DNA of 64,000 nt from Porphyra umbilicalis (lineage: Eukaryota; Rhodophyta; Bangiophyceae; Bangiales; Bangiaceae): positions 1 to 64,000 of the forward strand of contig KV919068.1 of the NCBI GenBank assembly GCA_002049455.2, given 5' to 3'. The notes below the pieces were generated by a model. The model was given only the letters and a program-made list of their open reading frames with translations, did not search any database and was not told where the DNA came from. Position numbers and translations under genes: made by a program. How positions within the stretch are numbered: the first letter of the stretch is position 1; every line of letters begins with the position of its first letter. Of this stretch, positions 55,040 to 64,000 are shown piece after piece.

Positions 55040-57745
55040 GCGCGCCATCGGTCCACACATGCGTGCGGATCAGCTCACTGTTTGGGCCGACTCCGTGGGC
55101 CCGACCGATATTGGGACCAACACGGCCACCCCATTGGTAGCTAACGAAACCACGGACGGCTGGCGTCTGGTCCAGCAGCGGCCGAGGGGCCCCCGCGACG
55201 AGGCGAAGATGCGCTGGCACTCGGGCGTCGGACCCCCCGTTTCGCACCAGGTCAAGGTGATGGCACGGATGTTCGAGGGCGATCCAGTCTGGCGGGCGGT
55301 TCTGTAGTGGTTGGGGAGTGCTGGGCCGACCTCATTGCCTCTGGCTCACCGTGTGCGCACCTCCCTGCCACTAGGTCGGTGCGTTGGATGTGAGTCAGCC
55401 GGCCCGGGGTTGCTTCGTGCAGGTACCCCACGACGGGTCGTGCTCTGGTCTCCTCTGCTCACGCTGGCGCAGTTGTGAATCGTTGATCCACTCTCACTTT
55501 AGTATCCGTGCCGACCGCACCGCCTCCACCACTCGTGGTCGCCGCCGCTCACCACCCACCTGGCATCGTCCGGCGCAGCGGAACTGTCTGCTGTGGCTGG
55601 CGCGCTGGATATGTCGCATCTTCCCACGGAAGCCTCGTTGCACCGGCTACTGTGGAAGCGGTACGTCTCGTTGGGCCCCGATGGGCAAGCGCGGCGGGCG
55701 ACGTGCACGAGTGGCAGGAGCTGCCGTCGCCGGCGACCGTGGGGTCCACACTCGACGCGGGCCCCCGATGGCGGGGCGTGGTACGCGTTTGGTGGCTGCT
55801 GTCGCTACCGTCTCGATGGCGTGGGCGACTGTCGCGGCGGTCGTCTTGGTGCTTGCGCCAATGCCAGTGACGGCCGCCACGGCCGGCAAAAACTGCCTTC
55901 GCCGCCTGGTGTCACACCCCGCCGAGTTTGCCCGCTGCGGCATCGACACGACGTGCTTCCTGTTTATTGAGGAAGACCCATTCATCTTCATTGGCAACAT
56001 CAGCAACGACCCGGTGGACCCGCTCAACCCGCGGACGCCCTTCCCGTGCACCGAATTTGCCGAGCGGGGTCTCAGCGGCTTCTCCTTCACCTTGTACAAG
56101 AAGCTGTGGCCGTCGAGCTCCGACTTGTGCGTGTACGCCGGCGACATTAACGATTGCACTTTCAACGGCATGATTGACTACCTCAACGACACGCGCGCGC
56201 CGGGGCACCCGGGGTACGGCATGGCGCTCGGCGTGACGGGGGCACTCGTCTTTTCGCCCGTCCGCCGGCGGCTCGGCATTTCCTCCTCGTCCATCCTGGA
56301 AGACCGGCTGGTGATGGTGCGGCGGAAGCGCTCGCGGTCGGGCTTTTGGGCGCAGAGCAACTTTGAGTTGACGACGCTGTCGTGGCCATTTACGGCGGGC
56401 ACGTGGGTCCTCATCTTACAAGCGTTCGTGGCGGCGCTGCTGGTTACGGCGGGGCTGTCGGCGTGGCGGCCGACGCCGTTGTGGGATGTGGGGGTTGAAG
56501 ACGGCAGGGTTCGGTGGCGCCTGCGGTGGCTACAGTGGGCGTACAACTGGTATGTGCTGCGCGACGGCTGTAGGCGGTGCTGCTCTGTCACCCTGCTTTG
56601 CGGTGTGCTGCGAGCTACGGCGGCTAGTGCACTCTGTTGTGTATGTGCTTGATTGCTGACATGCGCACCGTCCCGCGTGTCACCCTCCTCCTGCCTCGTG
56701 TCTGTTTTTCTCTTTCCTCGCCGTACAGGGTCCGGAACCTCGCCGGCGGGGACCTCGAGCCGGCAGAAGCGCACTTTGAGCCTGCTCGAAATCTCGTGCG
56801 CAGCGTCCCCTATGCGGTCATTGCCATAGTTGTCGTCTGGTGGGAGGCTGCGTTCATCATCGGCTCGACGAGCACCACACTCATCAAGCCGCTGAGCGGG
56901 CTCACGGACGCCGAGCTTTGCTCCTTCACGGTCCCCCACAGCACGGCGCTGGAGGAGACGTGGCTGTCCATTGTCAACAGCGGCCGCGAGAGCAACCCCA
57001 TCAACATCTCGGGGTTGGCGACTGGCACCACCCACCGGACGTGGAACACGTGTGACTCGGCGGCGAGTTGCTTCCAACAAGTCACCACCGGCGGCCGGTC
57101 GCCCTCCCCTCGCTGCGACAGCACCCGCACGACCGACGTGCTCGTCACCTTCCAGCCCGTTCTCTATTCGCAAATGCGCCAGCACCCGGAGCTGTGTGAC
57201 GCGCTGGAGGTGCTGGCCACGGAGGAGGAGGTGTTTCGCTTCACGCTTGGGTGGATGTACGCGGATGTGGTGACGCCCAACGCGACCGCCGCGGCAGCGT
57301 GGGCGTCACGGCGGGAGGATATTGACGTGGCCATCCGGCAGGCGCGGCTCGACCAGACGACCAGCGACGTGCTCGACACGACGATTGGGAAGCAGGTGCC
57401 GTGCCCGCTCAACCAGCAGCGGGTGCAGCCGGGGCAGCTGATGCTGCCGCTGGTCCTTGCGTTGGTGGTCTACTACGTGTTGGCGGTGATGTTGGCCCTG
57501 GGCTACCCGCTGCTGCAGGGGGCCCTGAGGGCAGAGAAGAGGCGGCAGGTGTGAGGGCCATGGGCGCCCCCTCGCGGGTCACCTTTGTGCGGAGCGAGGG
57601 TGTGCTCAGTTTTGATGAGAGTGGGGGTGGCGGAGGGGCGCTGCCGATCCGGGTGGGGGCGGTTCAAAGGATGGCCTATGGATGATTGTGACGGATGCAG
57701 TAGTACTGGATGTTGTGGGCACGCAACCGCAGTTGACGCACAGGA
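55040..57745. repeat. Segmental duplication, partner of about 47890-50670
   Basis: Upstream sequence, both exons, intron position and short downstream stretches (for example GGCAGTTGACGCA near 50648 and CGCAGTTGACGCA near 57728) recur in the same order about 7.2 kb apart. The exons are most alike, the flanks and intron much less so. Borders are approximate because similarity fades. Confidence 0.7.
55768..57554 (+). CDS. Unrecognised cysteine-rich multi-pass membrane protein, copy 2 (two exons)
   Basis: The paralogue of the gene at 48507-50367. Exon 1 is 55768-56549 and exon 2 is 56729-57554; the 179-bp GT(ATGT)-AG intron sits at the identical codon (NW|VRN). The product is 535 residues. Leader, four hydrophobic segments, twelve cysteines and the NIS, NIS and NAT sequons are all conserved. 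Long stretches are identical, such as DPLNPRTPFPCTEFA, ISSSSILEDRLVMVRRK, TTLSWPFTA and LEVLATEEEVFRFTLGWMYA. Differences lie in the leader, in loop positions and in the tail, which ends ALRAEKRRQV here. Both copies have intact frames and matching splice sites, so both are probably expressed. No function can be assigned. Confidence 0.85.
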
Positions 57746-58426
57746 GAAGCCGGAAGATGTCGTTCAGTGGAACAGCGTGGAGAAGCAAGATTGTGGTTGG
57801 GAAGGTGGTGGAGAATGTCGGGACGGGACGCCGGCTCCACGTCCAGCCACCGGTCTCCATCAAGCGAGCAGGCTTGCTCTTGCTAGAAACGGTCTGGTTG
57901 GCCAAATTAAATAAAGGGCGCAGCGCGCCATAAACACCCTCAGTGCGAGCGCTCTGACAAGAAGAAACCGCGACAGGCCCCAGACACGACGCCACCCACA
58001 CAGATGGGGCTCACTCGCGCCGCCCCCCCCACACCCTTGGCACGCCTTCCCCCCACCCCCGACCCCGCCCAACCGCATCGCAGGAACGGCGGCGGCGGCG
58101 GCGGCAGCGGCAGCGACGGCAGCGGCGGCGGCGGCGGGCGCGGCGGCGGCGGCGGCAGCAGCGGCAGCAAAGTGGCGGCCTCAGCCATGGCCCGCCGCTC
58201 CACCGCGCCGCCGCAGCGGTGTGGCGCCACCGTCGGCGTCGCGGTGCCCCAGCCCGCCGTGTACGCGCGCCGCTGCCGGCACATGCGCCGCTGCCGTCGC
58301 CGCCGCCGCCGCCGCCATCGTCGCTGCCGCCACCCCCCCCCCCCCCCCCCTCACGCGGTCCTTGGCGACGGCGGCGGCCCCATGACCAGGACCGCGGGCG
58401 CCCGTGCAAGGCACGGCCGCTCGCCG

Positions 58427-58491
<65 letters not shown>

Positions 58492-58520
58492 CGCCGTCCG
58501 CCGCGGCCGGTCAGACGACG

Positions 58521-58551
<31 letters not shown>

Positions 58552-61138
58552 ACGGCCGCAGCGGCGCCCGTCGGTGCGGCGAAAGGGGCCGTCACGGCCG
58601 CAACGGGGGCGTACGTGCCGCGGCCGCACACGTGGCGCGGCGCCCGACGGGGGCGGCGCGCACCCCCCCCCCCCCCCCCCGCCCGCCGCGTCGCGTGTGG
58701 CGTCGCGGCCGCGGCCGCGGCGGCGCCGGCGGGGACGGCGACGGCGGCGCCACGGCGCCGCCGCCGCTGCCCGTCTGCCGCCGACTTTGGCGCGACTTGG
58801 AGGGGGAGGAGGGGGGGCGGGAACCCCGCCACCGCGCGCGCCACGCGGCGGGCGGGTGTCGCCGCGCGCCGGCCGCCGCGCCGCCCGACGGGCGCGGCGG
58901 CGCGGCCGCCGAGCGCGTGGCGGGACACGCCTTGCCGACCCACGCACGGACACACACGCCCGCCCGCCCCCGTGCCGCCGCCGTCTCCTCATTGTCACAC
59001 GCGCCGCGGGGCGTGCGCCGCGGCTGCGCCGCGCCACCGCGGCGGCGGCGGCGGCGGCGGCAGCGACAGCGCCCGCCGCCCGCCCCACCGCCGCCGCCGC
59101 CGGGTGGCCAAAAGGGCCGGCGCGCGCGTCGGCCCGCAAACACCACCACCGCGTGGGCCGTGCGGCCGCCGGGTGGCCGGCCCGCCCGCGGCCGCCGCGA
59201 CCACGTGCGGCAGCCGCTGCTCCGCCGCCACTCGCAGCGGTGGCGGCGGCGGGGGCCATCCCCCCCCCCTCCCCCGCCCCTCGCCGCCGCAACCCGTCAC
59301 GCGTCGTGCCGCCGCCGCCGCCGCCACCGCCGCCGCCCGTCGCGGGCGCCGTCTGCGCACCCACCGCCGGCGGCCGCCGGGTGTGGGAGGTCCGCCCGTG
59401 GCGGCGGCCGACGTCCGCGGCGGCCGCGCGCACGCCCCCCCCGCGGCGGGCGGCGGACGGTGGCCGCCGCCGCCGCGGTCGTCACGACAGACGCCTTGAC
59501 ACGGCCGCCGGCGCGCCCACCCCCCCTCCCCCGCACGTGCCGCCGCGCGTGCCGTTGCCGTCAATGCCGCCGCACGGGGTGGGGCGCGTGGCCGACGCTT
59601 TGCGGGCGGCCGCGGCGCTGCCAGGCGGCCGCGGTGCCGGCCGGCCACGGGCGACGACGCCGCCGGTCGGGGCGCCAGGCGCGGGTGAGGAGGGGGCGGT
59701 CGACGGGCGCGCCCGCGGCGCGTCTGCCGGCCAGCCGGCGGCCTTGGTGGGGGGCGGGGGGGGGGGGGGCGCCGTGCCCGCCGTCGGCGCGGGGCTCGCC
59801 CACGGGCCGCGCCGGTGGGGGCGGGGGCCGCGCGGCCGCCGCCCTTCCATGCCGCCGTCAGCCCGCTTTGCCACATGCAGCAGGCGCAGCCGCCTCGGCC
59901 GTGCGCGCCATGGCCACGCTAGAGGCGGCGCAAAAGGGCGGGGCGGGGGTGCGCGGGGTGATGGCGCGCAGGGTCTTGAGGAGAGGTGGGGCGCGGGGCG
60001 GCCGCTTTTCACCGCGGTGAGCGAGACGCACACAGAGCTGCCTGCCCAAAACCCAAGATACACTGAGATTATTTTTCACAGTCCGTACAAGTGTACGCAC
60101 CGAGACCCCATGGGCAACTTTTTGAGTACAGGTAGCCTTTGTGGGCCCACAAAGGCTGCCTGTACTCAAAAAGTTGAGTACTGTGGGCCCACAAAGGCTG
60201 CCTGTACTCAAAAAGTTGCCCAAGGGGCACGAAAACCACGTGAAAATACATGCCTCTCCGCCCCCAGAAGCCATCAGATGAAGGTGTCAGGACACGCACA
60301 GGTGAGTTTTTGCAATTCGTAGCAGTACAGCCGAGTTCCTCGGGTGCACAAGCGCTGAGACAAATGAAAAGGTATGTACAATGGACCGACATTCAAGCCA
60401 ACGCACGACTCCAAGAGTTTTTCTGGGTACGAGCTCTATTCTGTGTGCACCCGAGACGAGTGCCGCGCACTGCGACGCCCAAGACACAGCGGGTGCGGTG
60501 CTCACCCGGTGCCCCAGCCGGCTACTATGTCTGGCTCACGACAGCGGGTCTCTTTTGTGGTCGTGGAGCAACGCCGTTGCACAGCCAGGCGCACACTCGA
60601 TCGCACCAGTGCAGCGGTGCAGGCGCAATGGCGGTATACACTTTTTTGGCGCCCTCCTGCTGGTCTCGGCAGCGCGACATTGGTACGACCGTTCAGACAC
60701 TTACTATTACACCGCAGTTGGACGACATGGATGCACGCGCGCTGGTTGTGGAGGACCTGGGACTCTCGGCATCTCGCATTTCGACCAGTAGGTTCGGAGT
60801 GGCAAAGCTACAAAAGCACCGTTGTTGGCCAAGAGACGTCTGTACTGAAGTACACTCACCGTATACACAAAAAATGCCCAAGAAGAAAATAAAGAACAAT
60901 AGAACGAGACAACACAGCACCCTACAGCCTCAGGTCTTCGTCAACGCATTGCGTCGCAGCGTCCGCAGCCGGATCGGCTGAACGCACCGCGCACCGCCAT
61001 CGGCACCGCATGCCCCTTGTCCGCTCTCCTGTGCAACACGGCTACAAAGGGATGGGCGACGCCGCCAACATCAACGCGTCCACAACGTCAAAAGGTGGTG
61101 GGGTCGGGGGACCGCAGGGGTGATGGCGGATCGCCCGC
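57555..61138. other. Intergenic region right of the duplication
   Basis: 57555-57940 is the 3' flank of copy 2. 58000-60000 is a 2-kb block of extremely GC-rich low-complexity sequence, parallel in position to the block after copy 1, with all frames open by composition. 60060-60980 is ordinary in composition and contains an inverted-repeat cluster. It also carries a 243-residue plus-strand frame (60250-60981) without recognisable domains, which I do not call. Confidence 0.5.
60111..60222. repeat. Three-arm inverted repeat
   Basis: A 40-bp arm at 60111-60150 is matched by its inverse at 60183-60222 with one mismatch. A second, shorter inverse copy (60141-60176) is interposed, so the order is arm, inverse, inverse. 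The shared core is GTGGGCCCAC. It could extrude a cruciform; a decayed foldback transposon is the simplest origin. Confidence 0.7.
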
Positions 61139-61543
61139 CTAGTTGCCGCCCCCAAACGACTTGACGCCCTCGGCCGACTTGGCCGTGGCAGGGGGCGCCT
61201 GCGGCATGTTCAGGCCCCCTCCCCGGGCGCCGTCCTCGCCCACAGAGCCCGGCACCATCTCCTTGACGCCTTCGGCCACCTTTGTCGCCTGGTTGTCGGC
61301 CGTGGCGGTCTTCTCAAACACCTGGTTGGCCGTCTCGGGCGCCTGCTGCACCGCCTGCTCCGAAAAGATGCCCGCCGACGCAAAGCCGGGGGCGGTCGCA
61401 ATGACCGCCGCCGCCAGCGCCGCCGCGGCCGCCGCGCGGGAAGGGGACATGGCCGCCGTCGGGGGCGTGCGCGTCACGGCCGCCGACCGGGTGGTCGTGC
61501 GGGCAGACAGGGCGGCGCCCGAGAAGGGGGTAGCAAACGCCAT
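61139..61543 (-). CDS. Small plastid protein, probably thylakoid lumen
   Basis: A 134-residue intronless protein with the two-part leader of nuclear-encoded lumen proteins. First comes a Ser/Thr/Arg/Ala-rich transit peptide (MAFATPFSGAALSARTTTRS). Then comes a hydrophobic export signal (RAAAAAALAAAVIATAPGFASA) ending in an AxA-type cleavage site, after about residue 57. The mature part of about 77 residues (IFSEQAVQQAPETANQVFEK, then AEGVKEMVPGSV and a Gly/Pro/Ala tail) has no cysteine and no membrane helix. I do not recognise the family; size and targeting resemble small extrinsic or assembly proteins of the photosystems, but that is only a guess. The start is an ATG at 61543. Confidence 0.75.
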   Translation of the reverse strand: MAFATPFSGAALSARTTTRSAAVTRTPPTAAMSPSRAAAAAALAAAVIATAPGFASAGIFSEQAVQQAPETANQVFEKTATADNQATKVAEGVKEMVPGSVGEDGARGGGLNMPQAPPATAKSAEGVKSFGGGN

Positions 61544-62741
61544 CGTGATGGTGGGGGTGGGTTGGATGTGAGGCGGAGGGGGGGAGGTGCAAAAACGATA
61601 AAGGGGAAGGGGGTGTATAGAAGAGGGATCGGGGTGGCGGGCGGCGGCGTTATCGTGGCTCGGGCGCAGGCGGCGAACTGCGGTCTCGGTCCCCGAGTGC
61701 TCTTGTACTGTCGGGCGCCGCGCCCGGGTGCACGAGATCGATGCCTCCCAGAGCGATATCTGGGCTAGCCCGCCAGCCTACCAGCGCGGACTCTGGAGGG
61801 GGGGGCACGCCGACACGGCAGGGGCCTGGAGCGCAGGGGGCGATGCGAGGTGCAGCCGCAGCGTCAGCCACCGACCTGCGTGCAAAAGAGGGACATGCAA
61901 ACCGGTTTGGATGCCGCAGGATGGGGAATTCCGGCGGTATCCGCCGCCTCTCGCCTGCACCAGTCCCGTGGAGCTGGCATGAAGCGCTCCCCAGGGGCAT
62001 CTACGAAGACTGCAAATCGTCAGTGATTGCACAGCAGCAAACTCGATATGCAACGCGCCCCCCCCATCCGGTGCACACACGTGCCGGCGTCGAGCAAGGG
62101 GTGTGCCTCCAAGCCCCGTCCAAGACTGCCAACCCGCCACCAACGTCCGCCGATCGCGCTCGCTGCGGTCGCTGCCAACCCCCCTCCATGCTGGCGCGCC
62201 GCCGCTGGTACCGGCGCGGTACGCAGCCGCGTCGTCTTCCACGTCGATGGTGACGTAGCTATGCGGTGGCAAGCTTTCACCAAAACAACGCAGCAGGGTG
62301 GCAGCGCGGCGGCCAACGAAGCGTTCCGATGCGCGTCGCCCACTGGGGTCACACGGGCACGCGTATGCATACGCGTGCGCATGGGCAGCACGTTGCAGCC
62401 AGCAGTGAGCGAGCGTTTCAAAAGGTGCCTGCACCAGCACAACTTCCTCTTCTCTACAAACTTTGCATGACAGACCAGTGCTCATCTTTGCACATTCACG
62501 ACTCCAGTCCTCCCAACCAAACGTTCAACACCGAGACACGACCTACGCCCGCCCACGTCCAACGTAGCTCATAGCTCCGACGTGCACACACCCACCAGCC
62601 CGCCGGCCCTCGCGCCCCGTCCGACGGGCCGCCAGCCCGCCTCAACCACCCCCTACGCTCCCCACCCGAGCGGCGCAGGCGTCCCACACCCCCCCCTCAC
62701 CAAATGTCCCCACTCGCGCGGCTGCCTCCCCCCCCGCCAAC
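61544..62741. other. Intergenic region between lumen protein and right-edge gene
   Basis: About 1.2 kb of ordinary to GC-rich sequence. It should include the lumen-protein promoter (from 61544) and the 3' region of the right-edge gene. No frame has a recognisable domain. Confidence 0.5.
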
Positions 62742-64000
62742 TCAATCCGCCACGGCACCCCCCCCACCCCCCCCCCCCCCCAAATCTGCCTCCATCACCG
62801 CCCGCCGGTGGGCCTCGCGCTGCCGCGCCGCGCGGCGGGCGCCGACGCCGACGGCGGCCGCCACCACGGCCAGCAGGCCGACGGCGCCCGCCGACAAGGC
62901 GACCACTACCGTGCCGCTGACAACGCCCCAGCGGCCGCCGGCGAGGCGGTCGGGGGGGGGCGTCCCCGCCGCCGCCGCGTCCACGGCAGCGAGGGGGACG
63001 GTCGGGGGGGGGGTCCACGACGCCAGCTCCCCGGCCGTGTCAAAGACGCCCACGGCGGCGCCGCCGCCGCCGACGTCACCGCCAGCGGCCGCGTCGGCGG
63101 CGTCGGGCGGCGGCGGGTGGGCGACGCGCAGCCGCACGCCGCGGACGGTCGCGCCGAGCGCCCCGACCGCCGCCACCGCGTCGACGCGGGCGGCCACGGT
63201 GGCGGCCAAGCCCGCCACGTCGTCGACGCCCATGCGCGCCGACGGTGCCAACGGTGGGGACGGCGGCGCAGCCGCTTGGCCGTCGACGCCGTCGCTCCCC
63301 GCCGCCGCCGCCGCCGCCACCGACGGTGCGTCGTCGGCCCATGGCACGCGCACAAGCACCCGCACGCCGAGCGCGGCGGGCTGCGTGCGGACCCCCCCGG
63401 GTGGCCGACGGCCCACCCCCCCCCCGCCCGCCCCGCAGCGCGCCGACCACCGCCGCCTCGACGGTCGCGCCGAGGTGCCGCCACGCCGGCAGCGCGTCCA
63501 GACCGAGGCGCACCTCCACTTCGAGGAGCCCCTCCCCGCCGCCGTCGGCGGCGGCGCCACCGCCGCCCTCCGCCTCGCGCAACGCCGCCAACACCGCCAC
63601 CGCCGCGTCGGCCGACAGGGGCACCCCCGACCGGTACCGCAATGACGCCGCGTCGAGCAGCGCCACGGGCGGCGTGCGCACGACCGGCGCCGCGTCGGCG
63701 GCGAGGAGCGCCGCCACCGCGTCGGCGGCCAAGCGCGGGCGGGCGGCGAGGGTGCGGGCGGCCGCCGCGGCGGCGGCGGCGGGGGCCACCTCGGGCGCAG
63801 ACACCGCGACGGCGTAGGTGGTGCCCTGGTAGGCCGACGTGATGTAAGTGCCGGGCGCGAGGAGGTCGGGCGCCGTGCACCCCGGGGGGGGGGAGGGGTG
63901 CGCATCACGGACGTCGGTCGGCGCCACGTGGATAATGGGCGGCAGCGGCGGGGGCGTCACCGCCGTCACCGCCGCCGCTGCCGCCGCGGGCAGGGGCGCA
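62742..64000 (-). CDS. C-terminal part of an unrecognised single-pass membrane protein (5' end outside window)
   Basis: The frame is open to the right edge, so the N-terminus is missing. The distal part (64000 to about 63425) reads DLLAPGTYITSAYQGTTYAVAVSAPE, then an Ala-rich domain with PVALLDAASLRYRSGVPLSADAAVAVLAAL, EVEVRLGLDALPAWRHLGAT and VEAAVVGALR. At the C-run 63416-63425 the frame changes and continues with RTQPAALGVRVLVRVPWADD, VAARVDAVAAVGALGATVRG and VFDTAGELASW. One membrane helix follows, GTVVVALSAGAVGLLAVVAAAVGVG, with a short basic tail (RRAARQREAHRRAV). The order domain-helix-basic tail fits a type I membrane protein facing outside or into a lumen. The last residues after the C-run 62759-62780 may be out of frame. 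No family is recognised. Confidence 0.6.

Larger units (their letters stand above)
50368..55767. other. Spacer between the two gene copies
   Basis: 50368-50700 is the 3' flank of copy 1, with short stretches related to the flank of copy 2. 50740-53070 is a 2.3-kb block of extremely GC-rich low-complexity DNA. Long frames occur on both strands but have no domain, no consistent codon pattern and no match between frames, so I do not call a gene. 53140-54930 is much less GC-rich and carries two small transposons. 55040-55767 is the duplicated upstream region of copy 2. A 117-residue frame at 54211-54564 is not supported by anything else. Confidence 0.5.

Noticed and set aside
58004-60322. Open frame of 772 codons in the GC-rich block after copy 2
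   Set aside because: For the same reasons as the block after copy 1: low-complexity composition explains it, and overlapping frames on the other strand are just as long.
60250-60981. 243-codon plus-strand frame in ordinary-composition DNA
   Set aside because: It is longer than expected for this composition, but no domain, homologue or leader is recognisable, and it overlaps the inverted-repeat neighbourhood. Left uncalled.
1-64000. Retroelements, virus-derived copies or toxin genes
   Set aside because: I saw no reverse transcriptase, integrase, capsid or long terminal repeats in the parts I could read; the mobile pieces recognised are all DNA transposons.

Overview
The window looks like a piece of nuclear chromosome from a very GC-rich alga with few introns, most likely a bangiophyte red alga of the Porphyra/Pyropia kind (an inference from composition and gene content; no ribosomal or plastid marker is present to prove it). 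Genes are clearly eukaryotic: ribosome biogenesis GTPase NOG1, polyadenylation factor WDR33/FY, splicing helicase DHX15/Prp43, an MRS2-type magnesium channel, large ribonucleotide reductase and a fused purine-synthesis PFAS. A tocopherol-methyltransferase-like gene and a small protein with a bipartite plastid/lumen leader point to a photosynthetic cell. Almost every gene is a single open frame; only one duplicated gene pair shows a clear GT-AG intron.

Layout: 1-4.06 kb is gene-poor and repeat-bearing; 4.06-6.28 kb is NOG1 (-). From 6.65 to 7.78 kb three small DNA transposons stand end to end, followed by tRNA-Val(AAC) and an interrupted tRNA-Tyr(GUA). From 9.5 to 16.4 kb lie a long RING-H2 protein and an MRS2 channel (both -). 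Then come ribonucleotide reductase (18.8-21.2 kb, +), an archaeal-type phosphoglycerate mutase (21.8-23.9 kb, +), WDR33 (-), a DnaJ protein (+), an MFS transporter (-), a decayed hAT transposase gene (32.3-34.0 kb, +), DHX15 (-), an unrecognised membrane protein (+), the methyltransferase (+) and PFAS (-). From about 47.9 to 57.7 kb a segment carrying a gene for an unrecognised cysteine-rich membrane protein is present twice, separated by a GC-rich spacer and two small transposons. The right end holds a small lumen-type protein gene (-) and the C-terminal part of a single-pass membrane protein that runs off the window (-).

There is no operon logic here; the genes are independent housekeeping and membrane functions on both strands. 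Two themes repeat. First, at least seven genes change frame exactly at G or C homopolymers of eight bases or more, which looks like consensus-sequence error rather than biology. Second, small non-autonomous DNA transposons (TA-flanked foldback types and one hAT type with an intact 8-bp target duplication) are common in the less GC-rich gaps. Several gaps are instead 1-2 kb blocks of extremely GC-rich low-complexity sequence in which every frame is open by composition alone and no gene can be supported.
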